In this document: positions 8,575-17,670 of the stretch, in pieces
Numbering within the stretch: the stretch's first letter is position 1
Layout of the letters: every line of letters begins with the position of its first letter
Source: Phytopseudomonas flavescens
Lineage (GTDB): Bacteria > Pseudomonadota > Gammaproteobacteria > Pseudomonadales > Pseudomonadaceae
DNA length: 64,000 nucleotides
Assembly (NCBI RefSeq): GCF_900100535.1
Contig: NZ_FNDG01000010.1
Coordinates: forward strand, 62,001 to 126,000
Reading direction: 5' to 3'
Made by a program: the position numbers and the translations under genes
Notes under the pieces: generated by a model
The model's input: the letters and a program-made list of their open reading frames with translations, nothing else
Database searches by the model: none
Told to the model about the DNA's origin: nothing

Positions 8575-9501
8575 TCAATACTGGGCGTCGCGGTCGATCA
8601 GGCCGCGCATCGGTTCGCCGCGCTGGTGCCGGCGCAGGTTGTCGAGCAGGACCGCGAAGGCGCTGTCGGGCGCGGTCATCGCGCCGATATGCGGGGTCAG
8701 CCAGATGTCGGCGCGCTGCCAGAACCGGTGAGCGGCCTCTGGCGGCTCGTGCTCGAGCACGTCGATGATGGCGTGTTGCAGCTGGCCGCTGTCGAGGGCG
8801 GCGATCAGGTCGTCTTCCACCAAGTGCCCGCCACGCCCGAGGTTGATCAGGTGCGCGCCCCGTGGCAGGGCGGCAAACGTTCGTGCGTTGAGAATGCCCT
8901 GGGTGTCGCGGGTCAGTGGCAGCAGGCAGATCAGGATGTCGCACTGCTGGAGAAAGTCGTCCAGCTCCTGCAGGCCTGCATAGCAACGCACGCCGTCGAT
9001 GCCTTTGCGCGAGCGCGACCAGCCGCTCAGGGGGAAGCCGAACGGGCGCAGGCCGTCGAGGGCGGCGCGGCCCAGGTTACCCAGGCCCATCACGCCGATA
9101 CGCCGTTGTGCTGCGGCGACCAGGTTGTGATCCTGCCAGTGCCGTCGCTGCTGCTGGCCGAGGTACAGGGGGATCTGCCGGTGCAACGCCAGCACCGCGA
9201 AGCACGCATATTCGGTGATGGCCTTGGCGATGCCCGGGTCGAGCATGCGCACCACGTCTACGGCTTCGGGTAGCTGGTTCAGGTCGAACTGGTCGACCCC
9301 GGCCGAGGTGGCGAACACCACGTCCAGGTTGGGAAAGCGCGTGGCCAGGTCTTCGGGCGGTTGCCAGGCGGCGAAGTAGCGGATCTCGGCGGGATCGCCG
9401 ATCGCGGGCCAAAGGCGCACGTCGATCTCGGGGGCATGCCGTGCGAAGAGCGACAGCCAGGCCTGGCCGCGTTCGTCATCCGTTTTGAACAGCAGGGCCA
9501 T
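8575..9501 (-). CDS. ghrA: glyoxylate/hydroxypyruvate reductase A
   Basis: An NAD(P)H-dependent D-2-hydroxyacid dehydrogenase of the GhrA type, reducing glyoxylate and hydroxypyruvate. The nucleotide-binding motif GVMGLGNLG is near residue 137; the substrate Arg is in NLGRGGHLVEDD and the catalytic His in LTPHIGAMT. The second ATG (MALLFKTDDER) is chosen because GAGG lies 6 bases before it and is too close to the first ATG. The ~220 bp between this gene and ppa shows nothing convincing. Confidence 0.85.
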   Translation of the reverse strand: MALLFKTDDERGQAWLSLFARHAPEIDVRLWPAIGDPAEIRYFAAWQPPEDLATRFPNLDVVFATSAGVDQFDLNQLPEAVDVVRMLDPGIAKAITEYACFAVLALHRQIPLYLGQQQRRHWQDHNLVAAAQRRIGVMGLGNLGRAALDGLRPFGFPLSGWSRSRKGIDGVRCYAGLQELDDFLQQCDILICLLPLTRDTQGILNARTFAALPRGAHLINLGRGGHLVEDDLIAALDSGQLQHAIIDVLEHEPPEAAHRFWQRADIWLTPHIGAMTAPDSAFAVLLDNLRRHQRGEPMRGLIDRDAQY

Positions 9502-9608
9502 GGGCATCCTCGCAGGCCGATGAAGGAGCGTTCACGATGCCTGAAAACGCCACAACAATCTTCCGAATCGCGCCCCTGAAACAGAAGATCGCCTGCTGTT
9601 CCGGCCGT

Positions 9609-10688
9609 TCAGCAGGCGGCGGCGATGGCTTTGCCCAGGGCTTCGGTGGTACCGGTACCGCCGATGTCGCGGGTCAGGGGCGCGCGCTCGGGCCCCTGGG
9701 CCAGCACCTTTTCGATGGCTGCCAGCACGGCGGCGCCCGCCTGTGGGTGGCCGAGGTGGTCGAGCATCATCGCGCCGCACCAGATCTGGCCGATCGGATT
9801 GGCGATGCCCTTGCCGGCGATGTCCGGTGCCGAGCCGTGTACCGGTTCGAACAGGCTGGGGAAGGTGCGCTCCGGGTTGATGTTGGCCGACGGCGCGATG
9901 CCGATGGTGCCGGTGCAGGCCGGGCCGAGATCGGAAAGGATGTCGCCGAACAGGTTGCTGGCCACCACCACGTCGAACCAGTCGGGGTGCAGGACGAAGT
10001 TCGCGGTGAGGATATCGATATGGTACTTGTCGACCCTGACCTCGGGGTACTTGCTGCCCATCTCGGCGACGCGCTCGTCCCAGTACGGCATGGTGATGGC
10101 GATGCCGTTGGACTTGGTGGCTGAGGTCAGGTGCCGCTTGGGCCGGCTCTGGGCCAGGTCGTAGGCGAACTTGAGGATGCGGTCGACCCCGACGCGGGTC
10201 ATCACGGTTTCCTGCAGGACGATCTCGCGTTCGGTGCCAGGGAACATCCTGCCGCCGACGCTGGAGTACTCGCCCTCGGTGTTCTCGCGCACCACCCAGA
10301 AATCGATGTCGCCGGGCTCGCGGTCGGCCAGTGGCGCTTTCACGCCGGGCATCAGGCGGCAGGGGCGCAGGTTGACGTACTGGTCGAACTCGCGGCGCAG
10401 CTGCAGCAGCGAGCCCCACAGCGAGACATGGTCGGGCACGATATCCGGCCAGCCGACGGCACCGAAGTAGATGGCGTCATAGCCCTTGAGCAGCTCGAAC
10501 CAGTGGTCCGGCATCATCGTGCCGTGGGCCAGGTAGTAGTCGGCGCTGGCGAAGTCGAACCAGTCCCACTGCAGGTGCAGGTCGTGTCTGGCCGCGACGG
10601 CATCCAGCACCCGCACCCCCTCGGGCATGACTTCCTTGCCGATACCGTCGCCGGGGATCACGGCAATCTTGTAGTGGGTTCTGCTCAT
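9609..10688 (-). CDS. tartrate dehydrogenase / D-malate dehydrogenase family
   Basis: A 359-residue NAD-dependent beta-decarboxylating dehydrogenase of the isopropylmalate/isocitrate dehydrogenase superfamily. The N-terminus YKIAVIPGDGIGKEVMPEG and the regions VRENTEGEYSSVGGRM and NLFGDILSDLGPA match tartrate dehydrogenase (TtuC) and D-malate dehydrogenase (DmlA). It would act on tartrate, D-malate or related hydroxy-diacids using Mn2+. It is divergent from a LysR regulator 108 bp away, the usual arrangement for an inducible catabolic enzyme. Substrate preference cannot be read from sequence alone. Confidence 0.85.
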   Translation of the reverse strand: MSRTHYKIAVIPGDGIGKEVMPEGVRVLDAVAARHDLHLQWDWFDFASADYYLAHGTMMPDHWFELLKGYDAIYFGAVGWPDIVPDHVSLWGSLLQLRREFDQYVNLRPCRLMPGVKAPLADREPGDIDFWVVRENTEGEYSSVGGRMFPGTEREIVLQETVMTRVGVDRILKFAYDLAQSRPKRHLTSATKSNGIAITMPYWDERVAEMGSKYPEVRVDKYHIDILTANFVLHPDWFDVVVASNLFGDILSDLGPACTGTIGIAPSANINPERTFPSLFEPVHGSAPDIAGKGIANPIGQIWCGAMMLDHLGHPQAGAAVLAAIEKVLAQGPERAPLTRDIGGTGTTEALGKAIAAAC

Positions 10689-10796
10689 GGACTCGACTCC
10701 GGTGGTTGATGAACAACGATGCCCAGTGTAAGCAGTGATCCTGATTTAATAATTGGCTTCCGGCGAAAACGATTGTTGAAAAAAAGGAAACTATCC

Positions 10797-11714
10797 GTGA
10801 GCGCTATCGACGATCTGAGCTTCTTCCAATGGGTGGCGACCTGCAGCAGCCTCACCGAGGTCGCGCGTCACCTGGGCCTGTCGCTGCCGGCGGTGAGCAA
10901 GCGCCTCAGCCAGCTGGAGGCGCGCCTGGGCGTGCAGTTGCTGCAGCGCACCACGCGACGCTTGTCGCTGACGCCGGAGGGCTCCCTGTACCTGGAGGGC
11001 GGGCGCCCCATCCTGCGGCAGCTGGAAGAGCTGGAAAGCGCGCTGAACAGCCAGCAGCAGACCCTGCAGGGACGCCTGCGCATCAACGCCACCCTGGGCT
11101 TCGGCCGGCGTCACCTGGCACCGTTGGTGTCGCGTTTCGCGTACCTGCATCCGGCGCTGGAGATCTCTCTGGAGCTGAGCAGCCAGCCGTTATCTCTGCT
11201 CGACGACCAGTTCGACCTCGGGGTGTACATGGGCGATCCACCGGATTCGCGCCTGATCGGCCTGCGCCTGTTGGAGAATCCGCGGATTCTCTGTGCCTCG
11301 CCGGCCTACCTCGAGCGCATGCCCGCGCCGGCCAGGGTGAGCGACCTGGCGCAGCACAACTGCATCATCCTTCGTCAGTTCGGCAGCGACTATGCCATCT
11401 GGCGGTTTCGCCGCGACGGGCAGGAATACACCCACAAGGTCAGCGGCACCTTGTCGAGCAACGACGGCGACGTCGCGGTGAGCCTGGCCCTGGAGGGCCA
11501 CGGGCTTATCCTGCGTTCGCGCTGGGATGTCCAGCAGCACCTGGAGAGCGGCCTGCTGCAACCGTTGCTCGAGGCGTACCAGGCGCCTCGGGCGGACATC
11601 TACGCGGTGTATCGGCACCGTCGACATGTCCCGCCACGGATTTCCCAGTTCGCCCACTACCTGGCTCGGCAACTGGCCACGCGCTTGCCATTCGCGGCGC
11701 TGGAACGGCCGTGA
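10797..11714 (+). CDS. LysR family transcriptional regulator
   Basis: A 305-residue regulator with an N-terminal winged helix-turn-helix (residues ~5-65, including RHLGLSLPAVSKRLSQLE) and a C-terminal periplasmic-binding-like effector domain. A GTG start is preferred: an AGGA motif lies 9 bases before it and it gives the standard LysR length, whereas an ATG 78 bases upstream adds an atypical basic tail. Its position divergent from the tartrate dehydrogenase gene suggests it controls that gene in response to tartrate or malate. Confidence 0.87.
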   Translation: MSAIDDLSFFQWVATCSSLTEVARHLGLSLPAVSKRLSQLEARLGVQLLQRTTRRLSLTPEGSLYLEGGRPILRQLEELESALNSQQQTLQGRLRINATLGFGRRHLAPLVSRFAYLHPALEISLELSSQPLSLLDDQFDLGVYMGDPPDSRLIGLRLLENPRILCASPAYLERMPAPARVSDLAQHNCIILRQFGSDYAIWRFRRDGQEYTHKVSGTLSSNDGDVAVSLALEGHGLILRSRWDVQQHLESGLLQPLLEAYQAPRADIYAVYRHRRHVPPRISQFAHYLARQLATRLPFAALERP

Positions 11715-11715
11715 C

Positions 11716-11860
11716 GGGGCCGTTGTTGCGGCGTTGTTGCGCAGCGGCATCGGCCCGGGTGCCGAGCTGCTGGTGCAGGGCATCGACGTACTGGCGGATC
11801 GTCCCGGCGTCGGCGCCAACCTGATGGCGCAGCCGTCGATTGCCGTATCGGCCGTTGAGC
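11716..11860 (+). pseudogene. remnant of a GMC-family oxidoreductase (choline/alcohol dehydrogenase type)
   Basis: Directly after the LysR stop, one frame reads GAVVAALLRSGIGPGAELL then GIDVLADRPGVGANLMAQP. This follows the conserved GMC pattern of a G-x-x-x-SP-x-LLMRSGIGP block and a D-x-PGVGxNLxDHP block, with the second block altered at D-H. Only about 50 residues of a ~530-residue family survive and no start is present, so it is a decayed fragment. A flavin oxidoreductase may once have lain beside the LysR regulator or the downstream FAD oxidase. Confidence 0.6.
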
Positions 11861-11998
11861 AGAGCCGGGCGGCCACGGGTAAAAAAACGGTAGGTTATGC
11901 CTCGCGGGGCTGGCAAAACGGAATATTGCGTGAGAGGGGCCGCCGATAATGAAATCACCAGACGGTTCCACTTCCATGCCCATCCAGCGGAGCGCCCC

Positions 11999-12703
11999 AT
12001 GTCTTTCTCGCCATTCAAAGCCCTGACGTTCGACGTCGTCGGCACCCTGATCGATTTCGAAGCCGGCATCCTGGCCCATGTGCGGGGCGTGGCGGGCGAT
12101 GCCGGAGAGGCCCTCAGCGACGACGACATTCTCAAGGCCTACCGCGAGGCACGCGCCAAGGACGATTCCGGCTGGTTCCCCGATGACCTGGAGCGTTGTT
12201 ACCACCTGATGGCCGAGGCGCTGGGGCTGCCGGACAACGACGATTATGCGAAAGGCCTGGCCGCCTCGGTGAAGAACTGGCCAGCGTTCCCGGATTCGGT
12301 GCAAGCGCTCAAGCGCCTGCGCAAGCACTACAAGCTGGTGGCGATGACCAATGCCCGGCGCTGGGCGCTGGACCACATGGCCAAGACCCTCGATCAGCCG
12401 TTCGATTTCGAATTCACCATCGACGACTCGCGTTTCGAGAAGCCCGACCCGCAGTACTTCGGCTATGTGCGTGGCGCCCTGGCGACGCAAGGCATTCTCT
12501 TCGAGGACATCCTGCACACTGCGCAGAGCCAGTACCACGACATTGGCGTGGCCGTGCGCCTGGGTTACCAGGTCTGCTGGATCGAGCGCCGTCACGCCCA
12601 GAAGGGCAGCGGCGGCACCCTGGAGTCGGTGCATACCCAGCCGCATTACCATTTCACCTCGCTGGCACAACTGGCCGATGCCGTGGAAAACGAGCTGGGT
12701 TGA
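11999..12703 (+). CDS. HAD-superfamily hydrolase (haloacid dehalogenase type II-like)
   Basis: A 234-residue HAD hydrolase. Motif I LTFDVVGTLID near residue 9 supplies the nucleophilic Asp, motif II is MTNARR, the Lys is in EKPDPQYFGY, and motif III follows. The start MSFSPFKAL has GGAG 6 bases upstream. It lies directly before a FAD oxidase and has a degenerate paralog at 19941-20627. HAD enzymes of this branch often sit in amine and polyamine gene clusters; the true substrate is not evident. Confidence 0.82.
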   Translation: MSFSPFKALTFDVVGTLIDFEAGILAHVRGVAGDAGEALSDDDILKAYREARAKDDSGWFPDDLERCYHLMAEALGLPDNDDYAKGLAASVKNWPAFPDSVQALKRLRKHYKLVAMTNARRWALDHMAKTLDQPFDFEFTIDDSRFEKPDPQYFGYVRGALATQGILFEDILHTAQSQYHDIGVAVRLGYQVCWIERRHAQKGSGGTLESVHTQPHYHFTSLAQLADAVENELG

Positions 12704-12762
12704 TTCCCCCGGCGCCTCGGCCGGGCCGTGGGCGTCGTCTCCAATGTGGCCAAGAGGCTGGC

Positions 12763-14046
12763 ATGACTGTTCAGAGCTTATGGGCGGCCACCGCCCAACC
12801 TGCACCCGCACTGCAATCGCTGCAGGGCGACCGGCAGTGCGATGTGGTGATCATCGGGGCCGGCTATACCGGCCTCTCGGCGGCCAGGCACATCGTCCTG
12901 AGTGGCCGCGAGCCGCTGATCGTCGAGGCCAATACCCTGGCCTGGGGCGCCAGTGGCCGCAATGGCGGCGTGGTGTCGCCGAAGTTTCGCGTCGGCTTTT
13001 CCACCCTGATGGGGCGCTTCGGGCGTGACACGGCCCTGCACCTGTACCGGACCGGTCATGCGGCGGTGGACAGCGTGGCGGAGACGGTGGAAACACTCGG
13101 CCTGAGCCACGCCCAGTTCAAGTTGAGCGGGCACATCGCGGCCGCGCACAACGTACATGCGCTGGCGGGCCTGGAGGCGACCGCCAACTGGATCAGGCGC
13201 GAGACCGGCGATGAATCCTCGTTGATGATCGGCGCCGGGCAGGTGCGCGAGCTGACCGGCTCGACGGTGTTTGCCGGCGGCCTGCTGACCCCGAAGGCGG
13301 GCGGCATTCATCCACTCAACTATGCGCGTGGCATGGCGCAGCATCTGCTCGACAGGGGCGTGAAGCTGTTCATCAATACGCCCGCCGAGCGCGTCGTGCA
13401 TGAGGGCGGGCGAGTCATCGTGCACACGCCCCAGGGGCGAATCAGTGCCCGGCAGGTGATCTACGCCACCAATGGCTACTCGGACCAGACCCGGGCAACC
13501 GTTACGTTGCACCGCCGGCTGATCCCGTTTCGCAGTGCGATCATCGCCACCCAACCGCTGCCGGCCACCGTGCTGGCCAGCCTGATGCCGGGCGGCCAGG
13601 TCTGTGGCGATACCAAGCGCATGCTTCGCTGGTTCCGGGTGGTGGGCGACCGGCTGATTTTTGGCGGGCGCGGGGCATTCGGCAAAAACGACTCGCGCAG
13701 CGCCTTCGATGACCTGCAGCGCAGCCTGGCAGGGGTCTTTCCGGTCCTGCGCGACTACGCCATCGACCATCGCTGGTCGGGCTTGGTGGCCATGACCCTG
13801 GACTACCTGCCGCATGCCGGCCAGCTCGACGAGCGCAGCTTCTATGCCATTGGCTACAACGGTGGCGGGGTGGCGATGTCGACCTGGATGGGCAGGCAAC
13901 TGGCGGCGATGAGCGCTGGCGAACAGCTCGAGCTGGGCCTGCTTGCCGGCCAGGGCTTCAGGCCGATTCCCTTGCATGCCTTCCGCGCGCCCGGCGTTCG
14001 CCTGGCCGCGGGCTGGCAGCAGTTTCTCGATGTGATTGGCCGTTAG
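12763..14046 (+). CDS. FAD-dependent amino acid/amine oxidase (DadA/PuuB family)
   Basis: A 427-residue flavoprotein of the D-amino-acid-oxidase-like family. The dinucleotide-binding motif VVIIGAGYTGLSAA is at about residues 25-38 and the FAD contact EANTLAWGASGRNGG follows. The C-terminus carries the second FAD-binding segment near GYNGGGVAMSTWMG. Such enzymes deaminate amines or amino acids, for example gamma-glutamylputrescine. The start follows an AAGAGG site. It clusters with a HAD hydrolase, a bicupin and, on the other strand, a second oxidase of the same family. Confidence 0.85.
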   Translation: MTVQSLWAATAQPAPALQSLQGDRQCDVVIIGAGYTGLSAARHIVLSGREPLIVEANTLAWGASGRNGGVVSPKFRVGFSTLMGRFGRDTALHLYRTGHAAVDSVAETVETLGLSHAQFKLSGHIAAAHNVHALAGLEATANWIRRETGDESSLMIGAGQVRELTGSTVFAGGLLTPKAGGIHPLNYARGMAQHLLDRGVKLFINTPAERVVHEGGRVIVHTPQGRISARQVIYATNGYSDQTRATVTLHRRLIPFRSAIIATQPLPATVLASLMPGGQVCGDTKRMLRWFRVVGDRLIFGGRGAFGKNDSRSAFDDLQRSLAGVFPVLRDYAIDHRWSGLVAMTLDYLPHAGQLDERSFYAIGYNGGGVAMSTWMGRQLAAMSAGEQLELGLLAGQGFRPIPLHAFRAPGVRLAAGWQQFLDVIGR

Positions 14047-14096
14047 GGTCTGTTGAGGTTTCAGCGCGGCCGTGGGTGAAACGTCAACAGACCCTA
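14044..14096. repeat. 53-bp REP-like inverted repeat after the FAD oxidase
   Basis: Perfect 13-bp arms TAGGGTCTGTTGA (14044-14056) and TCAACAGACCCTA (14084-14096). The pairing extends inward (TTTCA / TGAAA) after one mismatch, leaving a 13-base GC-rich loop. The first three bases overlap the stop codon of the oxidase gene. It has no T tail, so it looks more like a REP-type element than a plain terminator. Confidence 0.7.
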
Positions 14097-14157
14097 GGTC
14101 GATCTATTCCGGGTCGGCCTTGCCGGGCCGGCTCCTCCTGCCGAATGAAGTGAGCCC

Positions 14158-14874
14158 ATGATTCCCATTGTGCATTTCGCCCAGCCCGCCGCCGCGCGCC
14201 GCCTGCCTGACGAGACCGCGAGCCGGTTGATCGACGACCCGTTGGCCGAGGGACGCCATGTCCACTTCCAGGAACCGCGGCAGGGCTATGTCACCGGCGT
14301 GGCAAGGGCCATGGACAGCGACCGCAGCTTCAGTGATTACCCCTGGGTCGAGCTGAGCATCATCGAGGCCGGCACCCTGCATATCGAGGGTGATGGCTAT
14401 GCGCTGACGGTGTCGGCCGGTGAAACCCTGGTCGTTCCCCGCGGGGCGAATCTGCGCTGGTGGCACCACGGCGAACTGCGGCGCATCTTCGTGGCGTTCA
14501 ATGGCCCTGCCAGCCTGGGCGATATGCCGGCCCGGGCGTTGAAGATCGATGCGCATGCCGGCCTGCAGCCGTGCCGCCCGCCGTCGGCCGAGGTGCTGCT
14601 GACGCCCGAGCCGGTCGCTCGCAGCCACACCCAGTTCGCCAGTGGCGGTTGCCTGCGCATCGGCATATGGAGCTGCACAGCCTATGCGCGCCGGCAGGTC
14701 GAACCGGGCTACAGCGAACTGATGTACTTCTACGAAGGCAGCGTGGCTTTCGCCACGCCGGGCGGGAAGCGCTACGAGGTGAAGGCTGGCGAAGCCATCC
14801 TCATACCCGCCGGTGCCAGCAACGCCTGGCGCAACGACGTGGCGGTGAAGAAGCTGTTCTGCATCCTCGCTTGA
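14158..14874 (+). CDS. two-domain cupin protein
   Basis: A 238-residue protein with two cupin barrels. The first is at about residues 50-115 (ELSIIEAGTLHIEGDGYAL ... VPRGANLRWWH) and the second at about 165-235 (YSELMYFYEGSVAF ... IPAGASNAWRN). Small bicupins of this type often accompany FAD oxidases and may bind a metal or a small-molecule ligand, but no enzymatic activity can be assigned. It is transcribed with the oxidase just upstream and ends at a terminator between convergent genes. Confidence 0.75.
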   Translation: MIPIVHFAQPAAARRLPDETASRLIDDPLAEGRHVHFQEPRQGYVTGVARAMDSDRSFSDYPWVELSIIEAGTLHIEGDGYALTVSAGETLVVPRGANLRWWHHGELRRIFVAFNGPASLGDMPARALKIDAHAGLQPCRPPSAEVLLTPEPVARSHTQFASGGCLRIGIWSCTAYARRQVEPGYSELMYFYEGSVAFATPGGKRYEVKAGEAILIPAGASNAWRNDVAVKKLFCILA

Positions 14875-14881
14875 GCAGGCG

Positions 14882-14908
14882 CCCGCCGCCATGGCGGCGG
14901 GTGCTTTT
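14882..14908 (+). terminator. intrinsic terminator after the bicupin gene
   Basis: Stem CCCGCCGCC (14882-14890) and GGCGGCGGG (14893-14901), followed shortly by TTTT. It separates two convergent genes. Confidence 0.75.
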
Positions 14909-14911
14909 GCT

Positions 14912-16207
14912 TCACACGCCGCCGTCGCTGATGCGGTACCAGGCGATCACGGCGGCGATATACAGCCGGCGCATGCCATACAGCGGAAAGGCCTTGATGC
15001 CCGAGGGCTGCACCGGCAGCCCCTGGCGGTCATCGCTGAGCAGATAGCGGGCCAGCGCCTGCCCCATGCGCGTCTGCAGGCCGACGCCGCGGCCCTGGCA
15101 GCCGATATCGATGAGCAGGCCGGGCGCCGGTTCGTGCAGGTGCGGCAGGTAGTCCCGGGTGACGGCGACGTGGCCGCACCAGCGATACTCGAAGGGAATG
15201 CCGGCGACCTGCGGGAACAGCTTGCCCACCGCTGCCTCGAGATGCGACCAGTGATCCCGTCGCGCCGGATCCGGCTCCTGGAAGGTACCGCGGCCGCCCA
15301 TCAGCAAACGGCCGGTGTGATCGATGCGGTAGTAGAGCAGCAAATTGCGTGCGTCGGAGCTGACATGGCCGTGCGGCAATACCGTGCGCCGTATGGCCTC
15401 CGGCAGGGGCGCAGTCGCCACCTGGAAGGAGTTGGCGTCGATGATGGTCTTGCGCAGGGTCGGCCATAGATCGTCGGTGTAGCCGTTGGTACAGAGCAGC
15501 ACCCGTTCTGCGCTGACGTGACCGCCCCCTGCCACGGTGGCCGTCCATTGGCTGCCGGTGCGCTTCAGGGTGGTGACCCGTGACTCGGTGAACAGGCGTG
15601 CGCCGGCGGCCATCGCCACCCGGGCCAGCTCGCGGGCGTAGCTCAGCGGTTGGATGCCGCCGCCGCGAGGGTCGACCCAGCCGCCCAGGTACTTACCGGT
15701 ACCCAGCAGGCGTTCGGCCTGGTTTCGGTCGAGCAGCTCGGTGGCCACGCCCTGGGCGGACCAGTCCCGGGCGCGGCGCTCGGCCAGTTGCATGGCCTGC
15801 GCATTGTGCGCGCCCTGGATCCAGCCCAGGCGCACCCGGGGTACGTCCAGCGCATGTTTGTCGATCAGCTCGAACACGGCATCCGCGGTGCCGCCGGCGA
15901 AGTCGACCAGGCGTTGGCCATCCTTTGCACCAAAGCGCGCCAGCAGTTCGCCGGGATCGTACTTCAGGCCTGGAATGACCTGGCCGCCATTGCGTCCTGA
16001 ACCGCCGAAGCCTATCTCCTGCGCCTCCAGTACCACCACGTCGACACCTTGCTCGGCCAGGTGCAGGGCGGTGCTCAGCCCGCAATAGCCGGCGCCGACG
16101 ATGATCACATCGGCTTTCAGGGAGGCTTGCAGCGTATCGGTTCGCGGCGCGGCGATGGCGGTTGCCGCCCACAAGCTATGGCGCAGCGGGAAATACTCTC
16201 CGTTCAT
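14912..16207 (-). CDS. FAD-dependent oxidoreductase (PuuB/OrdL-like)
   Basis: A 431-residue DAO-family flavoprotein. FAD-binding VIIVGAGYCGLSTALHLAEQ is at about residues 34-53, followed by EAQEIGFGGSGRNGGQV and a C-terminal GCQGRGVGLQTRMGQAL segment. The closest functional theme is gamma-glutamylputrescine or related amine oxidation. It is the last gene of a leftward cluster headed by a cupin regulator and a polar amino acid ABC transporter, so the imported solute is probably its substrate or precursor. Confidence 0.85.
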   Translation of the reverse strand: MNGEYFPLRHSLWAATAIAAPRTDTLQASLKADVIIVGAGYCGLSTALHLAEQGVDVVVLEAQEIGFGGSGRNGGQVIPGLKYDPGELLARFGAKDGQRLVDFAGGTADAVFELIDKHALDVPRVRLGWIQGAHNAQAMQLAERRARDWSAQGVATELLDRNQAERLLGTGKYLGGWVDPRGGGIQPLSYARELARVAMAAGARLFTESRVTTLKRTGSQWTATVAGGGHVSAERVLLCTNGYTDDLWPTLRKTIIDANSFQVATAPLPEAIRRTVLPHGHVSSDARNLLLYYRIDHTGRLLMGGRGTFQEPDPARRDHWSHLEAAVGKLFPQVAGIPFEYRWCGHVAVTRDYLPHLHEPAPGLLIDIGCQGRGVGLQTRMGQALARYLLSDDRQGLPVQPSGIKAFPLYGMRRLYIAAVIAWYRISDGGV

Positions 16208-16217
16208 GCTCTGCGCC

Positions 16218-16949
16218 TCACAGCGGATTCAAGACACGGCGCAGGAAATCCTGCGTACGCGGGTGCTGGGGAGCGTTCAGCAGGTCTTGGGCGATGCCCT
16301 GCTCGACGACACGCCCGCCGTCGATGAACAGGATGCGATCGGCGACCTCACGGGCGAACTGCATCTCGTGGGTGACCACCACCATGGTCATGCCTGACTC
16401 GGCCAACTGGCGCATGACACCGAGCACGTCGCCGACCAGCTCCGGGTCGAGGGCCGAGGTCGGCTCGTCGAAGAGGATCGCCTTTGGCCGCATGGCCAGC
16501 GCCCGGGCAATCGCCACGCGCTGCTGCTGGCCGCCGGACAGCTGGTTCGGATGGGCGTCGGCCTTTTCCGCGAGGCCAACGCTGGCCAGCAGTTCCCTGG
16601 CATGGGCGATGGCCTGCGCGCGGTTTTCGCCCTTCACGTAGACCGGCCCTTCGATGACGTTCTCCAGCACGGTTCGGTGCGGGAACAGGTTGAAGCGCTG
16701 GAACACCATCGCCACTTCGCTGCGGATCGCCTTGATGCTCGCCGAGCCGCGTTCCACCCGCTGGCCATCGATGGTGATGCGCCCGCCCTGATAGCTTTCC
16801 AGACCATTGATGCAGCGCAGAATGGTGGACTTGCCCGAGCCGGATGGGCCGATGATGCATACCACCTCACCCTTGGCGACGGTGGCGTCCACGCCCTTGA
16901 TGACCTCCAGGTTGCCGTAGGCCTTTTTCAGCCCGCTGATCTCGATCAT
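16218..16949 (-). CDS. polar amino acid ABC transporter ATPase
   Basis: A 243-residue cytoplasmic ATPase of the HisP/GlnQ type. Walker A is GPSGSGKST near residue 33, the signature is LSGGQQQR, and Walker B is [13 protein letters not shown]; the H-loop His is in VVVTHEM. The start [12 protein letters not shown] overlaps the permease stop by 4 bp (ATGA), confirming the operon. It powers uptake together with the single permease and the binding protein upstream. Confidence 0.93.
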   Translation of the reverse strand: MIEISGLKKAYGNLEVIKGVDATVAKGEVVCIIGPSGSGKSTILRCINGLESYQGGRITIDGQRVERGSASIKAIRSEVAMVFQRFNLFPHRTVLENVIEGPVYVKGENRAQAIAHARELLASVGLAEKADAHPNQLSGGQQQRVAIARALAMRPKAILFDEPTSALDPELVGDVLGVMRQLAESGMTMVVVTHEMQFAREVADRILFIDGGRVVEQGIAQDLLNAPQHPRTQDFLRRVLNPL

Positions 16950-17596
16950 TGCTGCCCCCGTTTCTCGAAGTGGCGCACCAGCAGGATCAGTGGCACGCAC
17001 ATGATCAGGTAGAGCAGCGCGACCAGGGTGAACACCGTGGCGTTCTGGAAGGTGGATGTGGCGATCAGCTTGCCCTGCAGGGCGAGTTCGGCAACGGTGA
17101 TGGTGGAAGCCTGGGAGGAGTCCTTGAGCATCATGATCATGGTGTTGCCATAAGGCGGCAGCACGATGCGAAATGCCTGGGGCAGCACCACCCGGCGCAT
17201 CATCAGCCACCAGCTCATGCCCATCGCTTCGGCCGCTTCCAGCTGGCCCTTGTCGATGGCCTCGATACCGGCGCGAAAGTTTTCCGCCTGGTAAGCCGAG
17301 TAGGCGATGCCCAGGCCAATGATGCCGGCCTGCAGGGCACTCAGCGACAGGCCGAAGTCAGGCATCACGAAGTAGATGTAGAACAGCAGCACGATGATCG
17401 GAATGCCGCGCAGCAGGTTGATGATCGAACTGCTGATCCAGACCAGCGCGGTGATCCCCGAGACCCGCATGGTGGCCCAGACCAGGCCGAGCAGGGTAGA
17501 CAGCAGCAGCGAGCCGACGGTTACCTGAATGGTCAGCCAGGCTCCCTGCAGCAGAATCGGCAGGTACTCGGCGCAGCGTTGCAGGAATTCGGACAT
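16946..17596 (-). CDS. polar amino acid ABC transporter permease
   Basis: A 216-residue inner-membrane permease of the HisM/GlnP family with about five transmembrane segments. The EAA loop [21 protein letters not shown] is at about residues 118-138. Only one permease gene is present, so a homodimer is likely. It is separated from the binding protein gene by 74 bp that hold a palindromic hairpin. Confidence 0.92.
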   Translation of the reverse strand: MSEFLQRCAEYLPILLQGAWLTIQVTVGSLLLSTLLGLVWATMRVSGITALVWISSSIINLLRGIPIIVLLFYIYFVMPDFGLSLSALQAGIIGLGIAYSAYQAENFRAGIEAIDKGQLEAAEAMGMSWWLMMRRVVLPQAFRIVLPPYGNTMIMMLKDSSQASTITVAELALQGKLIATSTFQNATVFTLVALLYLIMCVPLILLVRHFEKRGQQ

Positions 17597-17616
17597 GAAA
17601 AGCCTCTCGAGTCGTC

Positions 17617-17640
17617 ACGGCGGCGGCATGCCGCTGCCGT
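17617..17640. other. palindromic hairpin between binding protein and permease genes
   Basis: 24-bp near-perfect palindrome (ACGGCGGCGGCAT against its complement, one mismatch) in the gap after the binding protein gene. In ABC operons such structures often protect or terminate the upstream mRNA so that the binding protein is made in excess; that role is inferred here. Confidence 0.5.
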
Positions 17641-17670
17641 GGAGTACGCGGAAAAGTGGCCGGTGCCGTC

